Shown: in pieces, positions 41,153 through 52,412 of the stretch
How positions within the stretch are numbered: the stretch's first letter is position 1
Layout of the letters: each line of letters starts with the position of its first letter
Source: Bacteroidales bacterium
Lineage (GTDB): Bacteria > Bacteroidota > Bacteroidia > Bacteroidales > WRLA01
NCBI GenBank assembly: GCA_009777825.1
Contig: WRLA01000010.1
Coordinates: 1-59,381 of the forward strand
DNA length: 59,381 nucleotides
Reading direction: 5' to 3'
Position numbers and translations under genes: made by a program
The notes under the pieces: generated by a model
Databases searched by the model: none
The model's input: only the letters and a program-made list of their open reading frames with translations
Told to the model about the DNA's origin: nothing

Positions 41153-42022
41153 ATGCAAACCACACCGGAACAGAAAAAAGGAGTCGTCGGAACCATCATT
41201 TTTCACCTTTTGTTGGTGTTGATGCTGCTTTTCCTTGCGTTGCGGACGCCGTTGCCGCTACCCGGAGAAGAAGGCGTTGAAATCCGCATGGGCAACTCCG
41301 ACGAAGGAACGTTTTCGGAATATGTTGACCAAATCTCGGCATCCTCTGCGGCATCCACAACGTCATCCTCACAAGCAGAAGAACTTGTAACGCAATCCGA
41401 CGAGGAGACCGTCGCCATCGAAACCTCACCCAAACCCCAACCCCAACCCACACGCGAAGAACCGGTTATCACCGAAACCAAACCCGAACCGAAGCCCGAA
41501 CCGAAACCCGAACCGAAACCCGAACCCAAGCCGACAGTAGATCCCCGCGCCATCTATCCGGGAACCAACACCTCCACCTCCGGCGGCGGAACGGGAACAA
41601 CCGGCGACTACGGTCGTCCCGACGGAACCTCCACCACCGGCGACCTCACCGGCGGCGGACAAGGCGGCGGACAAGGAAGTGGCTCCGGAACAGGACAAGG
41701 CAGCGGCTCCGGAACCGGACAGGGACGCGACTACTTCCTAAGCGGACGCGAGGTGAAATCCCTCAAAAAACCCTCCTACAACTCCGGCGAACAGGGTCGC
41801 GTCGTCGTCGAAATTCGCGTGGACAGAGACGGAAACGTCGTCAGCGCCCGCGCCGGCGCCAGAGTCCCGGCGCCCCATAACATCGGAAGCACCACCTCCG
41901 ACCCCAACCTGTTGCAGCAAGCCAAAGACGCCGCAATGCAATCCAAATTTTCAAAAGACGACAAAGCCACCGAACAACAAGTCGGCTACATCGTATATAA
42001 CTTTGTAAAACAAGGAGAATGA
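41153..42022 (+). CDS. tonB: TonB-family energy transducer
   Basis: A 289-residue protein. One membrane helix (GVVGTIIFHLLLVLMLLFLA, about 10-30) precedes a Pro/Lys/Glu spacer with repeated PKPE units (about 98-128) and a Gly/Ser/Thr-rich low-complexity segment (140-190). The C-terminal TonB domain is about 200-289 (GRVVVEIRVDRDGNVVSARA). It links ExbB/ExbD energy to outer membrane receptors. The spacer coding sequence is repetitive (CCCGAACCGAAG-type units) and may vary in length. Confidence 0.9.
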   Translation: MQTTPEQKKGVVGTIIFHLLLVLMLLFLALRTPLPLPGEEGVEIRMGNSDEGTFSEYVDQISASSAASTTSSSQAEELVTQSDEETVAIETSPKPQPQPTREEPVITETKPEPKPEPKPEPKPEPKPTVDPRAIYPGTNTSTSGGGTGTTGDYGRPDGTSTTGDLTGGGQGGGQGSGSGTGQGSGSGTGQGRDYFLSGREVKSLKKPSYNSGEQGRVVVEIRVDRDGNVVSARAGARVPAPHNIGSTTSDPNLLQQAKDAAMQSKFSKDDKATEQQVGYIVYNFVKQGE

Positions 42023-42291
42023 CAGAGAATTGTATGAATAAAGGAGACTGTCTCAAAAGTGTTTCTTTACCGCAAAGGCGCAAAGAAAATGCAAAGGACG
42101 CAAAGAGTAAGCATCTTATTATCAATCCCTTGCGTACTTTGCGAAAAATCTTTGCGCCTTTGCGTTTAATTTTTTTGGCTTATGAGACATCCCCTCTCCC
42201 TGCTAAGCGTAAGGTCATTCCGAACGCAGTGAGGAATCTTGTGCCACACAACACGTCTGTTGCAAAACTGTGGAACTTATCACCCTCCTTC
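42023..42291. repeat. block of dispersed non-coding repeat words
   Basis: 42060-42165 carries the word pair CGCAAAGGCGCAAAGAAAAT and AAAATCTTTGCGCCTTTGCG, forming a large imperfect inverted repeat. 42215-42245 carries TCATTCCGAACGCAGTGAGG. Both are words of the dispersed kind seen in Bacteroidota intergenic space. The reading frame of the next gene stays open through them by chance. Confidence 0.75.
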
Positions 42292-42873
42292 ATGATGCAA
42301 AAAGCGATATTATTCCTTTTAATATGCTACTGTCAGTTTAACCTAACAGCGCAGTCGCCGCAACGCCCCGCCGCCCCGCCGAGCGAGCCGCCGCGCGTCA
42401 ACAGCGTCTATCTGGGCGTTGCCGGAGGCACATCCATCCCGTTTTCCAATATTGCCGCCTCGCAAACCATCGGAGGCTTCGGACAAGCAGAGATTTTCGT
42501 CTTTGTTACCGAATACATCTCCGTAGGAACAGACTTTGCCTATCACTACTTCCCGAAAAAAAACGCAGACACCGACATCACCGGAAAAAAGAAATTCCAT
42601 GACGTCGCCATGATGGAAGTGCTGATAAACGGCACTTTCCATCTTAACTCGCCATGGAACCCTCACCTCTCCGTAGGATTGGGATACTACGGCGAAGCCG
42701 GCGCCAGCCACTTCGGAATGGTGCCGGGCATAGGAATCATGCCGAGAATAGCGAAAAACATCTATATCAAAGCAAACGCCTCAACCGCATTTTTCGATAT
42801 GGACGGACATTTTTTCAAAATCGGCGCAGGCGTCGTCTTTATGGTTTACCGGCATAAGCCGATAAAGAGATAA
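42292..42873 (+). CDS. outer membrane beta-barrel protein
   Basis: A protein of about 193 residues starting MMQKAILFLLICYCQFNLTA with a signal peptide. A Pro-rich mature start (QRPAAPPSEPPRVN) leads into small-barrel strands (YLGVAGGTSIPFSNIAASQT, LSVGLGYYGEAGASHFG, FFKIGAGVVFMVYR). The frame is open further upstream to 42019, overlapping tonB. That extension is encoded by dispersed repeats and has no coding character, so I chose the start at the signal peptide. Function unknown. Confidence 0.75.
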   Translation: MMQKAILFLLICYCQFNLTAQSPQRPAAPPSEPPRVNSVYLGVAGGTSIPFSNIAASQTIGGFGQAEIFVFVTEYISVGTDFAYHYFPKKNADTDITGKKKFHDVAMMEVLINGTFHLNSPWNPHLSVGLGYYGEAGASHFGMVPGIGIMPRIAKNIYIKANASTAFFDMDGHFFKIGAGVVFMVYRHKPIKR

Positions 42874-42939
42874 AAAACACCCAACAACAGAAATGCACGA
42901 AATTTGCATAGAGAGTCATCACATCTAATTTATAAAGTT

Positions 42940-43413
42940 ATGAGAAAATATGTTTTTTGTTTGATGTTGTTCTCTTTGATTTCCGTTGTCGGACACGCTC
43001 AAAGAGTTTATGCCGCTGCTGATGTTATAGCAACGGATGCCACGACGGACGCGGTGGCAATGACAGAAGTAGCGCCGATGACAGACGCCGAAACGATGAC
43101 AGACGCCGAAACGCTTACCGAAGCCGGAGCGCTTGCAGAAGCCGGAGCGACTGCCGACGGCAAAGTAACCGATTGCAAATGCAAAGGCGTTGCGCTGTAC
43201 GGAAGGGTGAAAATCGTAAATTCCTTCCCCGACTTCAAAGTGAAGGTGGTGGACTCTTTTCCCGACCTGAGAGTGCGTTTTGTGGATTCTTTCCCCGACG
43301 AATGCGGCAAGTGGAAAATCGTGGACTCCTTCCCCGACTTCACCATCCAATATGTGGAATCTTTCCCCGACTTTACCTTTAAAATAGTGGAAAGTTTTCC
43401 GGGGATGCCGTAG
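42940..43413 (+). CDS. small secreted protein with six SFPD repeats
   Basis: A 157-residue protein with a signal peptide (MRKYVFCLMLFSLISVVGHA). An acidic Thr/Ala/Glu segment (25-70, with repeated MTDAET-type units) leads to CKCKG. The last 65 residues are six short repeats of the form hxhV(D/E/N)SFPD: VNSFPDF, VDSFPDL, VDSFPDE, VDSFPDF, VESFPDF and VESFPGM. Each would form one beta strand and turn. No enzyme motif is visible. It lies 13 bases before manA, and no terminator is seen between them. Confidence 0.75.
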   Translation: MRKYVFCLMLFSLISVVGHAQRVYAAADVIATDATTDAVAMTEVAPMTDAETMTDAETLTEAGALAEAGATADGKVTDCKCKGVALYGRVKIVNSFPDFKVKVVDSFPDLRVRFVDSFPDECGKWKIVDSFPDFTIQYVESFPDFTFKIVESFPGMP

Positions 43414-43426
43414 ATTATTGTAAATT

Positions 43427-44404
43427 ATGAACTTATATCCCATGAAATTCCACCCTCTGTTGAAAGAGAAACTCTGGGGTGGCGACAAGTTGCAAAAGAT
43501 ATTCGGCGTCAACGCTAAAAAAGAATCTCGTATTGGCGAGGCGTGGTTGCTTTCGGGCGTGGAAGGCAGCGAAACCGTCGTCAGCAACGGCTGGCTCGCC
43601 GACAACGACTTAGCCGAACTGACAGAAGTCTTTATGGGCGACTTGGTCGGCGACAAGGTCTTCGATAACTGCAAAAACCAATTCCCGTTGCTGTTTAAAC
43701 TGATTGACGCGCACGAAGACCTATCCGTCCAAGTGCATCCCGACGACGCCTTGGCGCAACAGCGAGGATTGGAAAACGGAAAAACCGAGATGTGGTATAT
43801 CATGCAAGCCGAAAAAGAATCCCAACTGATTGCCGGATTCAACACATCGCTCAACAAAGAATCGTTCACTAAACTGCTGACGCAAAACCGATTAGAAGAA
43901 GTTTTGAACTACGAGAAAGTAACTCCGGGCGATGTCTTCTTCACGCCGGCGGGACGTGTTCATTCCATCGGAAAAGGAATCTTGTTGGCTGAAATCCAAC
44001 AATCGTCCGACACCACCTACCGCATCTACGACTGGAACCGCACCGACGACAACGGGAAACCCCGTCCGCTGCACGTAGCCGAATCGTTGGACGCCATTGA
44101 CTTTCAACTACACAAAGAGTATAAAACCTGCTATTCCGTCGAAAAAAACAAAACCGCCCCCATCGTCCAATCGCCCTATTTCACAACCAACATCTTACAC
44201 GCCGGCGCTCCGGTACGGAAAAATTTCGCGGACTTGGACTCGTTTGTCGTCTATCTTTGCGTTGAAGGCTCTTTCTCTGTAAGTTACGACGGCGAGACAA
44301 CAACGGTACAGGTCGGCGAAACGCTGTTGATTCCCAATGTCATTACCGAAATCCTTATTGTGCCTACTCCTTCGACAAAAGTACTTGAGGTCTTTATTCC
44401 CTGA
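43427..44404 (+). CDS. manA: class I mannose-6-phosphate isomerase
   Basis: A 325-residue cupin enzyme interconverting mannose 6-phosphate and fructose 6-phosphate. FHPLLKEKLWGGDKL, GEAWLLSG, LSVQVHPDD and KTEMWYIM carry the zinc ligands (His, Glu). FFTPAGRVHSIGKGILLAEI contains the later metal His, followed by QQSSDTTYRIYDWNR. Length matches the short bacterial type. It supplies or uses mannose for surface polysaccharides. Confidence 0.92.
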   Translation: MNLYPMKFHPLLKEKLWGGDKLQKIFGVNAKKESRIGEAWLLSGVEGSETVVSNGWLADNDLAELTEVFMGDLVGDKVFDNCKNQFPLLFKLIDAHEDLSVQVHPDDALAQQRGLENGKTEMWYIMQAEKESQLIAGFNTSLNKESFTKLLTQNRLEEVLNYEKVTPGDVFFTPAGRVHSIGKGILLAEIQQSSDTTYRIYDWNRTDDNGKPRPLHVAESLDAIDFQLHKEYKTCYSVEKNKTAPIVQSPYFTTNILHAGAPVRKNFADLDSFVVYLCVEGSFSVSYDGETTTVQVGETLLIPNVITEILIVPTPSTKVLEVFIP

Positions 44405-44745
44405 GACGCAATCCATTCCTCTCCCCCCTTTTGCGTTAACAAAGACTTTTGAAACAGCCTCTAAGCCCATCACACCATCCCGTTAGGGATGTAATATTGG
44501 TAGAAACCGAGCGCTCCCGTGCTACCGCGTGCCGTAGGTACGTTATATTCAAGCACAGGAAATATTGCACGCGGTGTCGGGAACGTTAAATCTCTGTGAA
44601 ACTCCGTGAACTAAGAAGTCCAAAAGAAGCGTATCGGGAATATCCATCAACGCTAAATCTCTGTGAAACTCTGTGAACTCTGCGGCTCTGTGCTGAAAAT
44701 AATCTAATAGGGAGAACATATAGAGATCTGTATCATTAAAATCAG
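44405..44745. repeat. intergenic block of dispersed repeat words
   Basis: No gene is visible. The block contains the palindrome ATCCCGTTAGGGAT (44479-44492), then a GGTAGAAACCGAGCG and CGTGCCGTAGGTACG stretch. Two near copies of AATCTCTGTGAAACTC(C/T)GTGAA lie at about 44590 and 44651. The same CTCTGTGAAACTCTGTGA word appears in reverse at 46375-46400. These look like non-coding dispersed repeats; some may fold as terminators. Confidence 0.75.
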
Positions 44746-45972
44746 TTACTCAGTTACTCCCCCCTGTCTCTTAATCCCCAAAACCGGAATGCACGCCGTA
44801 ATCAACCCGATGAGCATGATGGTCAGAAAAACCAAGACAATATCCGTCCATTGCACGATGACGGGGTAGTAGTTGACGGCGAACGAGCCGTTTTCGGCAT
44901 CCAAGGGAATGAAGCCGAAGATGTTTTGTAATAAACAGATTATCAGTCCGATAACAATACCGATTGCTGCGCCCATCGCCGACTGTAACAATCCTTGCCA
45001 CAGAAATATCCGGCGCGTCCGGCTCACGGGATTGCCCATGGCGTTGAGGATATACATGTCTTTTTGTTTATCCATGATGAGCATCGCGATGGAACTGATC
45101 GTATTGAAGGCGGAAATAAGGATGATAAAGGTCAAAATAAGGAAACCCGCCCATTTTTCCGATTTCATGACTTTGTAGATGGTTTTTTGTTGTTCGTAGC
45201 GGTCTAAGACGCGGAAGTCGGCACCCATGATGCTCATCACCTGCGGTTTTATCTTGGCGGCGTCGGCATCGGTCAGCGTCCAGACTTCGTAGAAGGAGCG
45301 CAGGGAGTCGTACTCGAACAGCGATTGCGCAAAGCGCAGCGGGACAAAGATGTATTTTTCGTCCAACTCCTGCTGTATGGAAAAGACGCCGCCGGGGATG
45401 ATGTATTCGTGGTTGAAAGAGTTGACATTCATCGTGTTGCCCGACATGCGGCGGGGCGCTATCAGCGTCAACTGCGTCAAGAAATCACGGATGTTGACGC
45501 CCAGCAAATACCAAACCCCGCTTCCCATGACGGCGTAGTTCAAATCGCCCTCTTCCAACAGAAATTTCCCGTCCATCGTCAGCGAGTCAATGGAGGAGAA
45601 TGTCTGATAATTGCTGCTGACGCCCTTCACCCGCACAATGTGCTGACGACCATTGTATTCCGCCAAAGCGTTCTCTTCGATCACCTCCACGACCTGCACC
45701 ACGCCCGGCAGGTTTTCCAATCGGGCGATGGTCGTGCTGTCGGTCGGAAAGTGTTTACCTTCAACAGGTTCTATCTTCAACGACGTGTCAAAAGTGTTTA
45801 ACATCGAGATGACCAACCCCTCCATGCCATTGAAGACGGAGAGCATAACGACCAACGCCATCGTCGCTCCGGCAATGGCAATGACGGAAATTAACGAAAT
45901 CACGTTGATGATGTTCCGGCGCTTTCTAAACGCGGCGGCGTATCGCTTGGCTATAAAAAGTTCGAGGTTCAT
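44746..45972 (-). CDS. LolC/E-like FtsX-family ABC transporter permease
   Basis: A 408-residue inner membrane protein. The N-terminal NLELFIAKRYAAAFRKRRNI, first membrane helix (20-45), large periplasmic domain (50-265) and three C-terminal helices (270-400) match lipoprotein-releasing permeases. The conserved cytoplasmic loop is MDKQKDMYILNAMGNPVSRT. In Bacteroidota one such gene often serves both LolC and LolE roles. No LolD ATPase gene is adjacent. Confidence 0.87.
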   Translation of the reverse strand: MNLELFIAKRYAAAFRKRRNIINVISLISVIAIAGATMALVVMLSVFNGMEGLVISMLNTFDTSLKIEPVEGKHFPTDSTTIARLENLPGVVQVVEVIEENALAEYNGRQHIVRVKGVSSNYQTFSSIDSLTMDGKFLLEEGDLNYAVMGSGVWYLLGVNIRDFLTQLTLIAPRRMSGNTMNVNSFNHEYIIPGGVFSIQQELDEKYIFVPLRFAQSLFEYDSLRSFYEVWTLTDADAAKIKPQVMSIMGADFRVLDRYEQQKTIYKVMKSEKWAGFLILTFIILISAFNTISSIAMLIMDKQKDMYILNAMGNPVSRTRRIFLWQGLLQSAMGAAIGIVIGLIICLLQNIFGFIPLDAENGSFAVNYYPVIVQWTDIVLVFLTIMLIGLITACIPVLGIKRQGGVTE

Positions 45973-45975
45973 GAA

Positions 45976-46308
45976 CTATATATTTGAATGTGAAGGCTTA
46001 ACGTATTTAGCAGCAATAACCTCCTTATATTTTTCCACATCTACTTTTTTCAACTTAACCGAAAAATGAACGGTCTTGCTATCCTCTTCGGCGTCATAAA
46101 TACAGTCAACATCGTCTATTCCGGGAATATTAATTCCTACACGGACTTCAATGTTATCAATATTACAATAGTTACAATCGCGTCCTGAATAGACATGTCC
46201 CAAAAAACTTCTGACCGAGATAAATACCAAGAGTTCAATTGCTATCGAAGCCATTATAGATAATGATATTCCCGCTATCAAAAAAACTTTTTTCCTTTTT
46301 CTGTTCAT
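45976..46308 (-). CDS. hypothetical single-pass membrane protein
   Basis: A 110-residue protein with a basic N-terminus (MNRKRKK) and one membrane helix (8-32), then a small domain with DCNYCNIDNIEVRVGINIPG and SKTVHFSVKLKKVDVEKYKE. I recognise no family. It ends 3 bases before the permease gene begins, so the two are probably co-transcribed. Confidence 0.6.
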   Translation of the reverse strand: MNRKRKKVFLIAGISLSIMASIAIELLVFISVRSFLGHVYSGRDCNYCNIDNIEVRVGINIPGIDDVDCIYDAEEDSKTVHFSVKLKKVDVEKYKEVIAAKYVKPSHSNI

Positions 46309-46339
46309 AATTATGCGGTTTATAATGATTATTCGCTTT

Positions 46340-46560
46340 CACGTCATATTTTTTATTCAGCACAGAGACACAAAGATCACAGAGTTTCACAGAGATACGT
46401 TTATCTTACGACGTATGCTTTCTTGATGTTGTGGAACATTGAAGTTCTAATTTCATATCCGATAATTTAATATTATATTCTAATTCTGACATATTTTCTG
46501 TGTAACTTTGTGTCCTCAGTGTCTCTGTGTTGAAAAAAAACGATAATATCGTCATTTTAT
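46340..46560. repeat. dispersed repeat words between comM and the small membrane gene
   Basis: CAGCACAGAGACACAAAGAT and CACAGAGTTTCACAGAGATA (46360-46400), and the reversed form TGTGTCCTCAGTGTCTCTGT (46508-46527), flank about 100 bases of AT-rich sequence. They form an imperfect inverted pair. No gene is visible. Confidence 0.7.
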
Positions 46561-46576
46561 TTTTTCCGACACAATT

Positions 46577-48115
46577 CTACTTTCCCCAACTTTCCCTGTC
46601 CAAACTCCTGTAATGGATCGCTTCGGAGAGGTGTTCGTTCAGAATATCGGGGCTTTCGTCCAAGTCGGCGATGGTGCGTGCCACCTTTTGGATGCGGTCG
46701 TATGCCCGTGCGCTCAGTCCGAGTTTTTCCATTGCGTTTTTTAGGATTGCAAACCCCTGTTCCGAGATTTTACAGTGTTGGCGCAGTAACTTGGTGCTCA
46801 TCTGAGCGTTGCAATGGACGCCCTCGACCTCTTTAAAACGCTCTTCCTGTATCTTCCGGGCTTTCACCACACGCTGACGCACTGCCTCGCTTCGCTCGCT
46901 CAGGCGCACATCCGACAACTCCTTAAACGGAACGGGGACGACTTCCACGTGAATGTCAATACGGTCGAGCAGCGGTCCCGAAATCTTATTCAGATAGCGC
47001 TGCACCATGCCGGGGACGCAGGTACACTCCTGGTCGGGATGGTTGTAGTAACCGCACGGACAGGGATTCATCGCCGCCACCAACATAAAGTTGGACGGGT
47101 ATTCCACCGTCATCTTCGAGCGCGAGATGGTTACCATGCGGTCTTCCATCGGTTGCCGCATCACCTCTAAGACGCTGCGTTTAAATTCGGGCAGTTCGTC
47201 TAAGAAGAGTACGCCGTTTTGCGCTAAGGAGATCTCGCCGGGCTGCGGATAACTGCCACCGCCGACCAATCCGGCGTCGGAGATGGTATGGTGGGGAGAG
47301 CGAAAAGGTCGCGTGGTTACGATGGAGGCGCCCGAAACCATTTTTCCCGCTACGGAGTGTATCTTGGTGGTTTCCAAGGCTTCGTCCAAGGTGAGCGGCG
47401 GCAGGATGGAGGGCAGTCGTTTTGCCAACATCGTCTTGCCCGAACCCGGAGGTCCTATCAGCAGGACGTTGTGTCCGCCGGCAGCAGAGATTTCCAATGC
47501 CCGTTTGATGTTTTCCTGTCCTTTGACGTCGGAAAAGTCGAACTCGTAGCAGTCCAACCGCTTGTAAAACTCGGCGGCAGGGTCAACAGACATCGGCGCG
47601 ATGCTGCTGTGGTCGGCAAAGAAGTTGACCACCTCCGCGATGTTGTTCACGCCAATCACATCCAATCCCGACACGATGGCGGCTTCGGGAGCGTTGTCTA
47701 TCGGGAGGATGAATCCTTTGTAACCGCTCCTTTTGGCTTCTATCGCCATGGGGAGCGCCCCTTTGACGGACTTGATGGAGCCGTCGAGCGACAGTTCGCC
47801 CATGATCACATATTGCTCTAAATCAGCGGCTTGCATCTGTCCCGACGACATCAAGATCGCCATGGCGATGGGCAGGTCGTAACCCGAACCCTCCTTGCGA
47901 ATGTCCGCCGGAGCCAAATTGACGATGATGCGCTGACGCGGAAACTTGAACTTGCTGTTCGCTAACGCCGCCTCCATCCGCTGCAAACTCTCCTTTACCG
48001 CACTGTCGGGCAACCCTACAATGTGCACATTGGCGCCCTGAACAATGTCCACCTCAATGGTGATAATCAAGGCGTTGACCCCTATTATGGTGCTTCCATA
48101 CGTTTTTACCAGCAT
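46577..48115 (-). CDS. comM: ComM/YifB-family Mg-chelatase-like AAA ATPase
   Basis: A 512-residue ATPase. The N-terminal Lon-protease-like domain (20-170: [39 protein letters not shown]) is followed by the ChlI-type AAA core with Walker [16 protein letters not shown] and Walker [30 protein letters not shown] is a Cys-rich loop. ComM-type helicases drive branch migration in natural transformation of some bacteria; the role here is inferred. The ATG at 48115 gives the family start [17 protein letters not shown]. Confidence 0.9.
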   Translation of the reverse strand: MLVKTYGSTIIGVNALIITIEVDIVQGANVHIVGLPDSAVKESLQRMEAALANSKFKFPRQRIIVNLAPADIRKEGSGYDLPIAMAILMSSGQMQAADLEQYVIMGELSLDGSIKSVKGALPMAIEAKRSGYKGFILPIDNAPEAAIVSGLDVIGVNNIAEVVNFFADHSSIAPMSVDPAAEFYKRLDCYEFDFSDVKGQENIKRALEISAAGGHNVLLIGPPGSGKTMLAKRLPSILPPLTLDEALETTKIHSVAGKMVSGASIVTTRPFRSPHHTISDAGLVGGGSYPQPGEISLAQNGVLFLDELPEFKRSVLEVMRQPMEDRMVTISRSKMTVEYPSNFMLVAAMNPCPCGYYNHPDQECTCVPGMVQRYLNKISGPLLDRIDIHVEVVPVPFKELSDVRLSERSEAVRQRVVKARKIQEERFKEVEGVHCNAQMSTKLLRQHCKISEQGFAILKNAMEKLGLSARAYDRIQKVARTIADLDESPDILNEHLSEAIHYRSLDRESWGK

Positions 48116-48244
48116 CTTATTTCTATTTATACAATGATTCGACAAAAATACATCTTTTTTCGGTAAGTGGCGCTTTTGTTTGTTTTTTCTTTGCCCTGAT
48201 TCACAACTTTGTTATATATTTGCAAAAGATTTTTTTAAAAAAAT

Positions 48245-48343
48245 ATGGTAAAAGAAACGAGCATAAGGTTATTTGAAAAAAGAAGAGTCCGAACTATTTG
48301 GGACGAAGAAAAAGAAGAATGGTATTTCTCGGTGAGTACATAG
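48245..48343 (+). pseudogene. BRO-N gene fragment
   Basis: MVKETSIRLFEKRRVRTIWD and EEKEEWYFSV match the first 30 residues of the BRO-N protein encoded at 30759-31583 (LFESKKVRTTW, EEKWYFVV). The match ends after WYFSV and a TAG follows at 48341. A promoter-like TATATTTGCA lies at 48215. This is a broken second BRO-N gene, joined at about 48332 to unrelated sequence. Confidence 0.8.
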
Positions 48344-48758
48344 GGACAAATGTCTCCCAAGAGGAAATAACCGGACTTCTGACCGAAATGAAAAACGACA
48401 TCGAATCCATCACGTCCGAAGGAGTAATAACGGGCGATTTCATCAAATTGGCTGCCGAACAAGCATCAATTCGTGGATGCAGTATTTTCTGTGCTACGAC
48501 CCGGCGCCTGCGCTCGAAAAAGTGAAATTTCCCAATGGCAGTAAGGATTTTCAGGTTCCTGCAAAGGAAAACCGCGAAGCCATCAGCGCAGCATTGAGAA
48601 AAGGAGGTAATAAAGACATTACCACCAAAGAATATCGTAGACTAAACCACCTGTTTCAGGAGTGTACTATCGGATCTCCCGACGAATATGCCACAATAGA
48701 ACAGACCTTCTCGCCCGAAGTATTGAAAGACTTGGGAGATTGGATATTAACACGTTGA
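48330..48758 (+). pseudogene. fragment of an alpha/beta hydrolase gene, frameshifted
   Basis: Two frames together give the C-terminal part of a secreted alpha/beta hydrolase. They are EYIGTNVSQEEITGLLTEMK through IKLAAEQA (frame of 48298), then, after a shift near 48460, INSWMQYFLCYDPAPALEKV, KENREAISAALRKGGNKDIT, LNHLFQECTIGSPDEYATIE and FSPEVLKDLGDWIL. The His in LNHLFQE is the usual catalytic His; Ser and Asp regions are missing or damaged. About four residues are also lost after KVKFP. It is not functional. Confidence 0.7.
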
Positions 48759-48826
48759 AAGCTCAGTTAGAGGAAACGGACACGAAAGTGGAACACAAAA
48801 GGATAAGGGAGAATGCTAAATCAGTC

Positions 48827-50683
<1,857 letters not shown>

Positions 50684-50696
<13 letters not shown>

Positions 50697-52369
50697 AGTT
50701 GCAGTTTTTTCACCTGGTTTTCGATGGCTTCGTCTTCTATTTTCTCGAATAAAAATTCCGCTTCATTGAGATGATGTCCGGTTTTTAGCAAGTTGCAGTC
50801 CCCTGCCTGTTTCCATGTTTGCGGTTCCATGTTGAGGATGCGGCACAGTTTTTTCGATGTAAAGGGTAAAAACGGCTCGCATAGAATTGACAGGTTGGCG
50901 CAAATCTGTAAAGAGAGATTGAGGATGGTTTTGGTGCGTTCGATGTCGGTTTTGAATTTTTTCCACGGTTCCTGGTCGGTCAGGTATTTGTTGCCGAGTC
51001 GGGCGAGGTTCATCATCTCGTTCAAACCTTCTCTAAAACGGTAATTTTCAATGCTTTTGCCGATTTTTTCGGGGAAAAGACGCAACTCTTCTATCACGGC
51101 TTTGTCTTCGTCGTTCCATACCGTTGGTTCGGGGACGTTGCCCTCAAAGTATTTGTGTGCTAGCACGACGGTACGGTTGATGAAGTTGCCGAAGATGGCG
51201 AGCAGTTCGTTGTTGTTGCGGTCTTGGAAGTCTTTCCATGTGAAGTTGTTATCTTTCGTTTCGGGCGCATTTGCCGAGAGTGCGTAACGTAAAACATCCT
51301 GTTTATTGGGAAATTCGTCCAAATATTCGTGTAGCCAGACTGCCCAGTTGCGGCTGGTGGAGATTTTGTCATTTTCGAGGTTCAGAAATTCGTTAGCCGG
51401 CACGTTTTCGGGCAGGATGTAACTTCCTTCGGCTTTCAGCATGGCGGGGAAGATGATGCAGTGGAAGACGATGTTGTCTTTTCCGATGAAATGTACCAAC
51501 TTGCTCTCGTCGTTTTTCCAAAAAATCTCCCAATCTTTTCCTGTTTTCTCCGCCCATTCTTTGGTTGCGGAGATGTATCCTATGGGCGCGTCGAACCAGA
51601 CATACAACACTTTCCCTTCGGCGTCGGGCAGCGGCACTTTCACGCCCCAGTCCAAGTCGCGGGTTACGGCGCGCGGTTGCAATCCCAAGTCAATCCACGA
51701 TTTGCACTGTCCATAAACATTTGATTTCCACTCTTTATGACCTTCGATAATCCACTCCGTCAACCATTTTTCGTATTGGTCTAAGGGCAAATACCAATGA
51801 TTGGTCTCCCGCAAAACGGGAGCATTGCCACTCAAAACGGACTTCGGGTTTATCAAGTCCATGGCGTTCAACGACGTCCCGCAACTTTCGCACTGGTCGC
51901 CATAAGCGCCCTCGTTGTGGCAGTGCGGGCACGTTCCGGTGATGTAACGGTCGGCTAAAAACTGTTTTGCCTCCTCGTCGTAGTACTGTTCGGTCGTCTT
52001 TTCGATAAATTTCCCGTCGTCGTACAGTTTTTTGAAAAAGCCGGCTGCCGTTTGGTGATGAATCGCCTTTGACGTCCGGGAGTAAACGTCGAACGAGATG
52101 CCGAACTCCGCGAACGATTTTTCAATGATGGCGTGATACCGGTCAACGATTTCCTGCGGCGTGATGCCTTCCTGGCGCGCTTTTATAGTAATCGGCACGC
52201 CGTGTTCGTCCGAGCCGCCGATGAAGACGACCTCTTCGCCGATAGAGCGCAAATAACGCGCGTAAATGTCGGCAGGAACGTAAACTCCCGCAAGGTGTCC
52301 TACGTGAATGGCGCCGTTGGCGTAGGGCAGCGCTGATGTAATCGTATAGCGTTTAAAGTGTTTAGACAT
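50684..52369 (-). CDS. metG: methionyl-tRNA synthetase, short form
   Basis: A 561-residue class I synthetase. [20 protein letters not shown] contains the HIGH-type motif (HVGH). The zinc-binding region has [30 protein letters not shown] is the MetRS signature and KISTS replaces KMSKS. The C-terminal EMAPII-like tRNA-binding domain (about 110 residues) usual in Bacteroidota MetG is absent: the protein ends [13 protein letters not shown] where that domain would begin. The catalytic and anticodon-binding parts are complete, so it should be active. Confidence 0.95.
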
Positions 52370-52412
52370 TGTTTTTATATGTAATTAAGTTGTTTATTCA
52401 ATAAGATTTATG

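Noticed and set aside
41203-41970. Several long open frames antisense to tonB
   Set aside because: They arise from the Pro/Glu/Lys and Gly/Ser repeat composition of tonB and have no features of their own.
42019-42291. N-terminal extension of the barrel gene overlapping the tonB stop
   Set aside because: The extension is encoded by dispersed repeat words, and the signal peptide starts at 42292.
44479-44545. Hairpin-rich stretch considered as a structured RNA or riboswitch
   Set aside because: It matches the dispersed-repeat style of this genome and lies downstream of manA between convergent genes, not in a leader.
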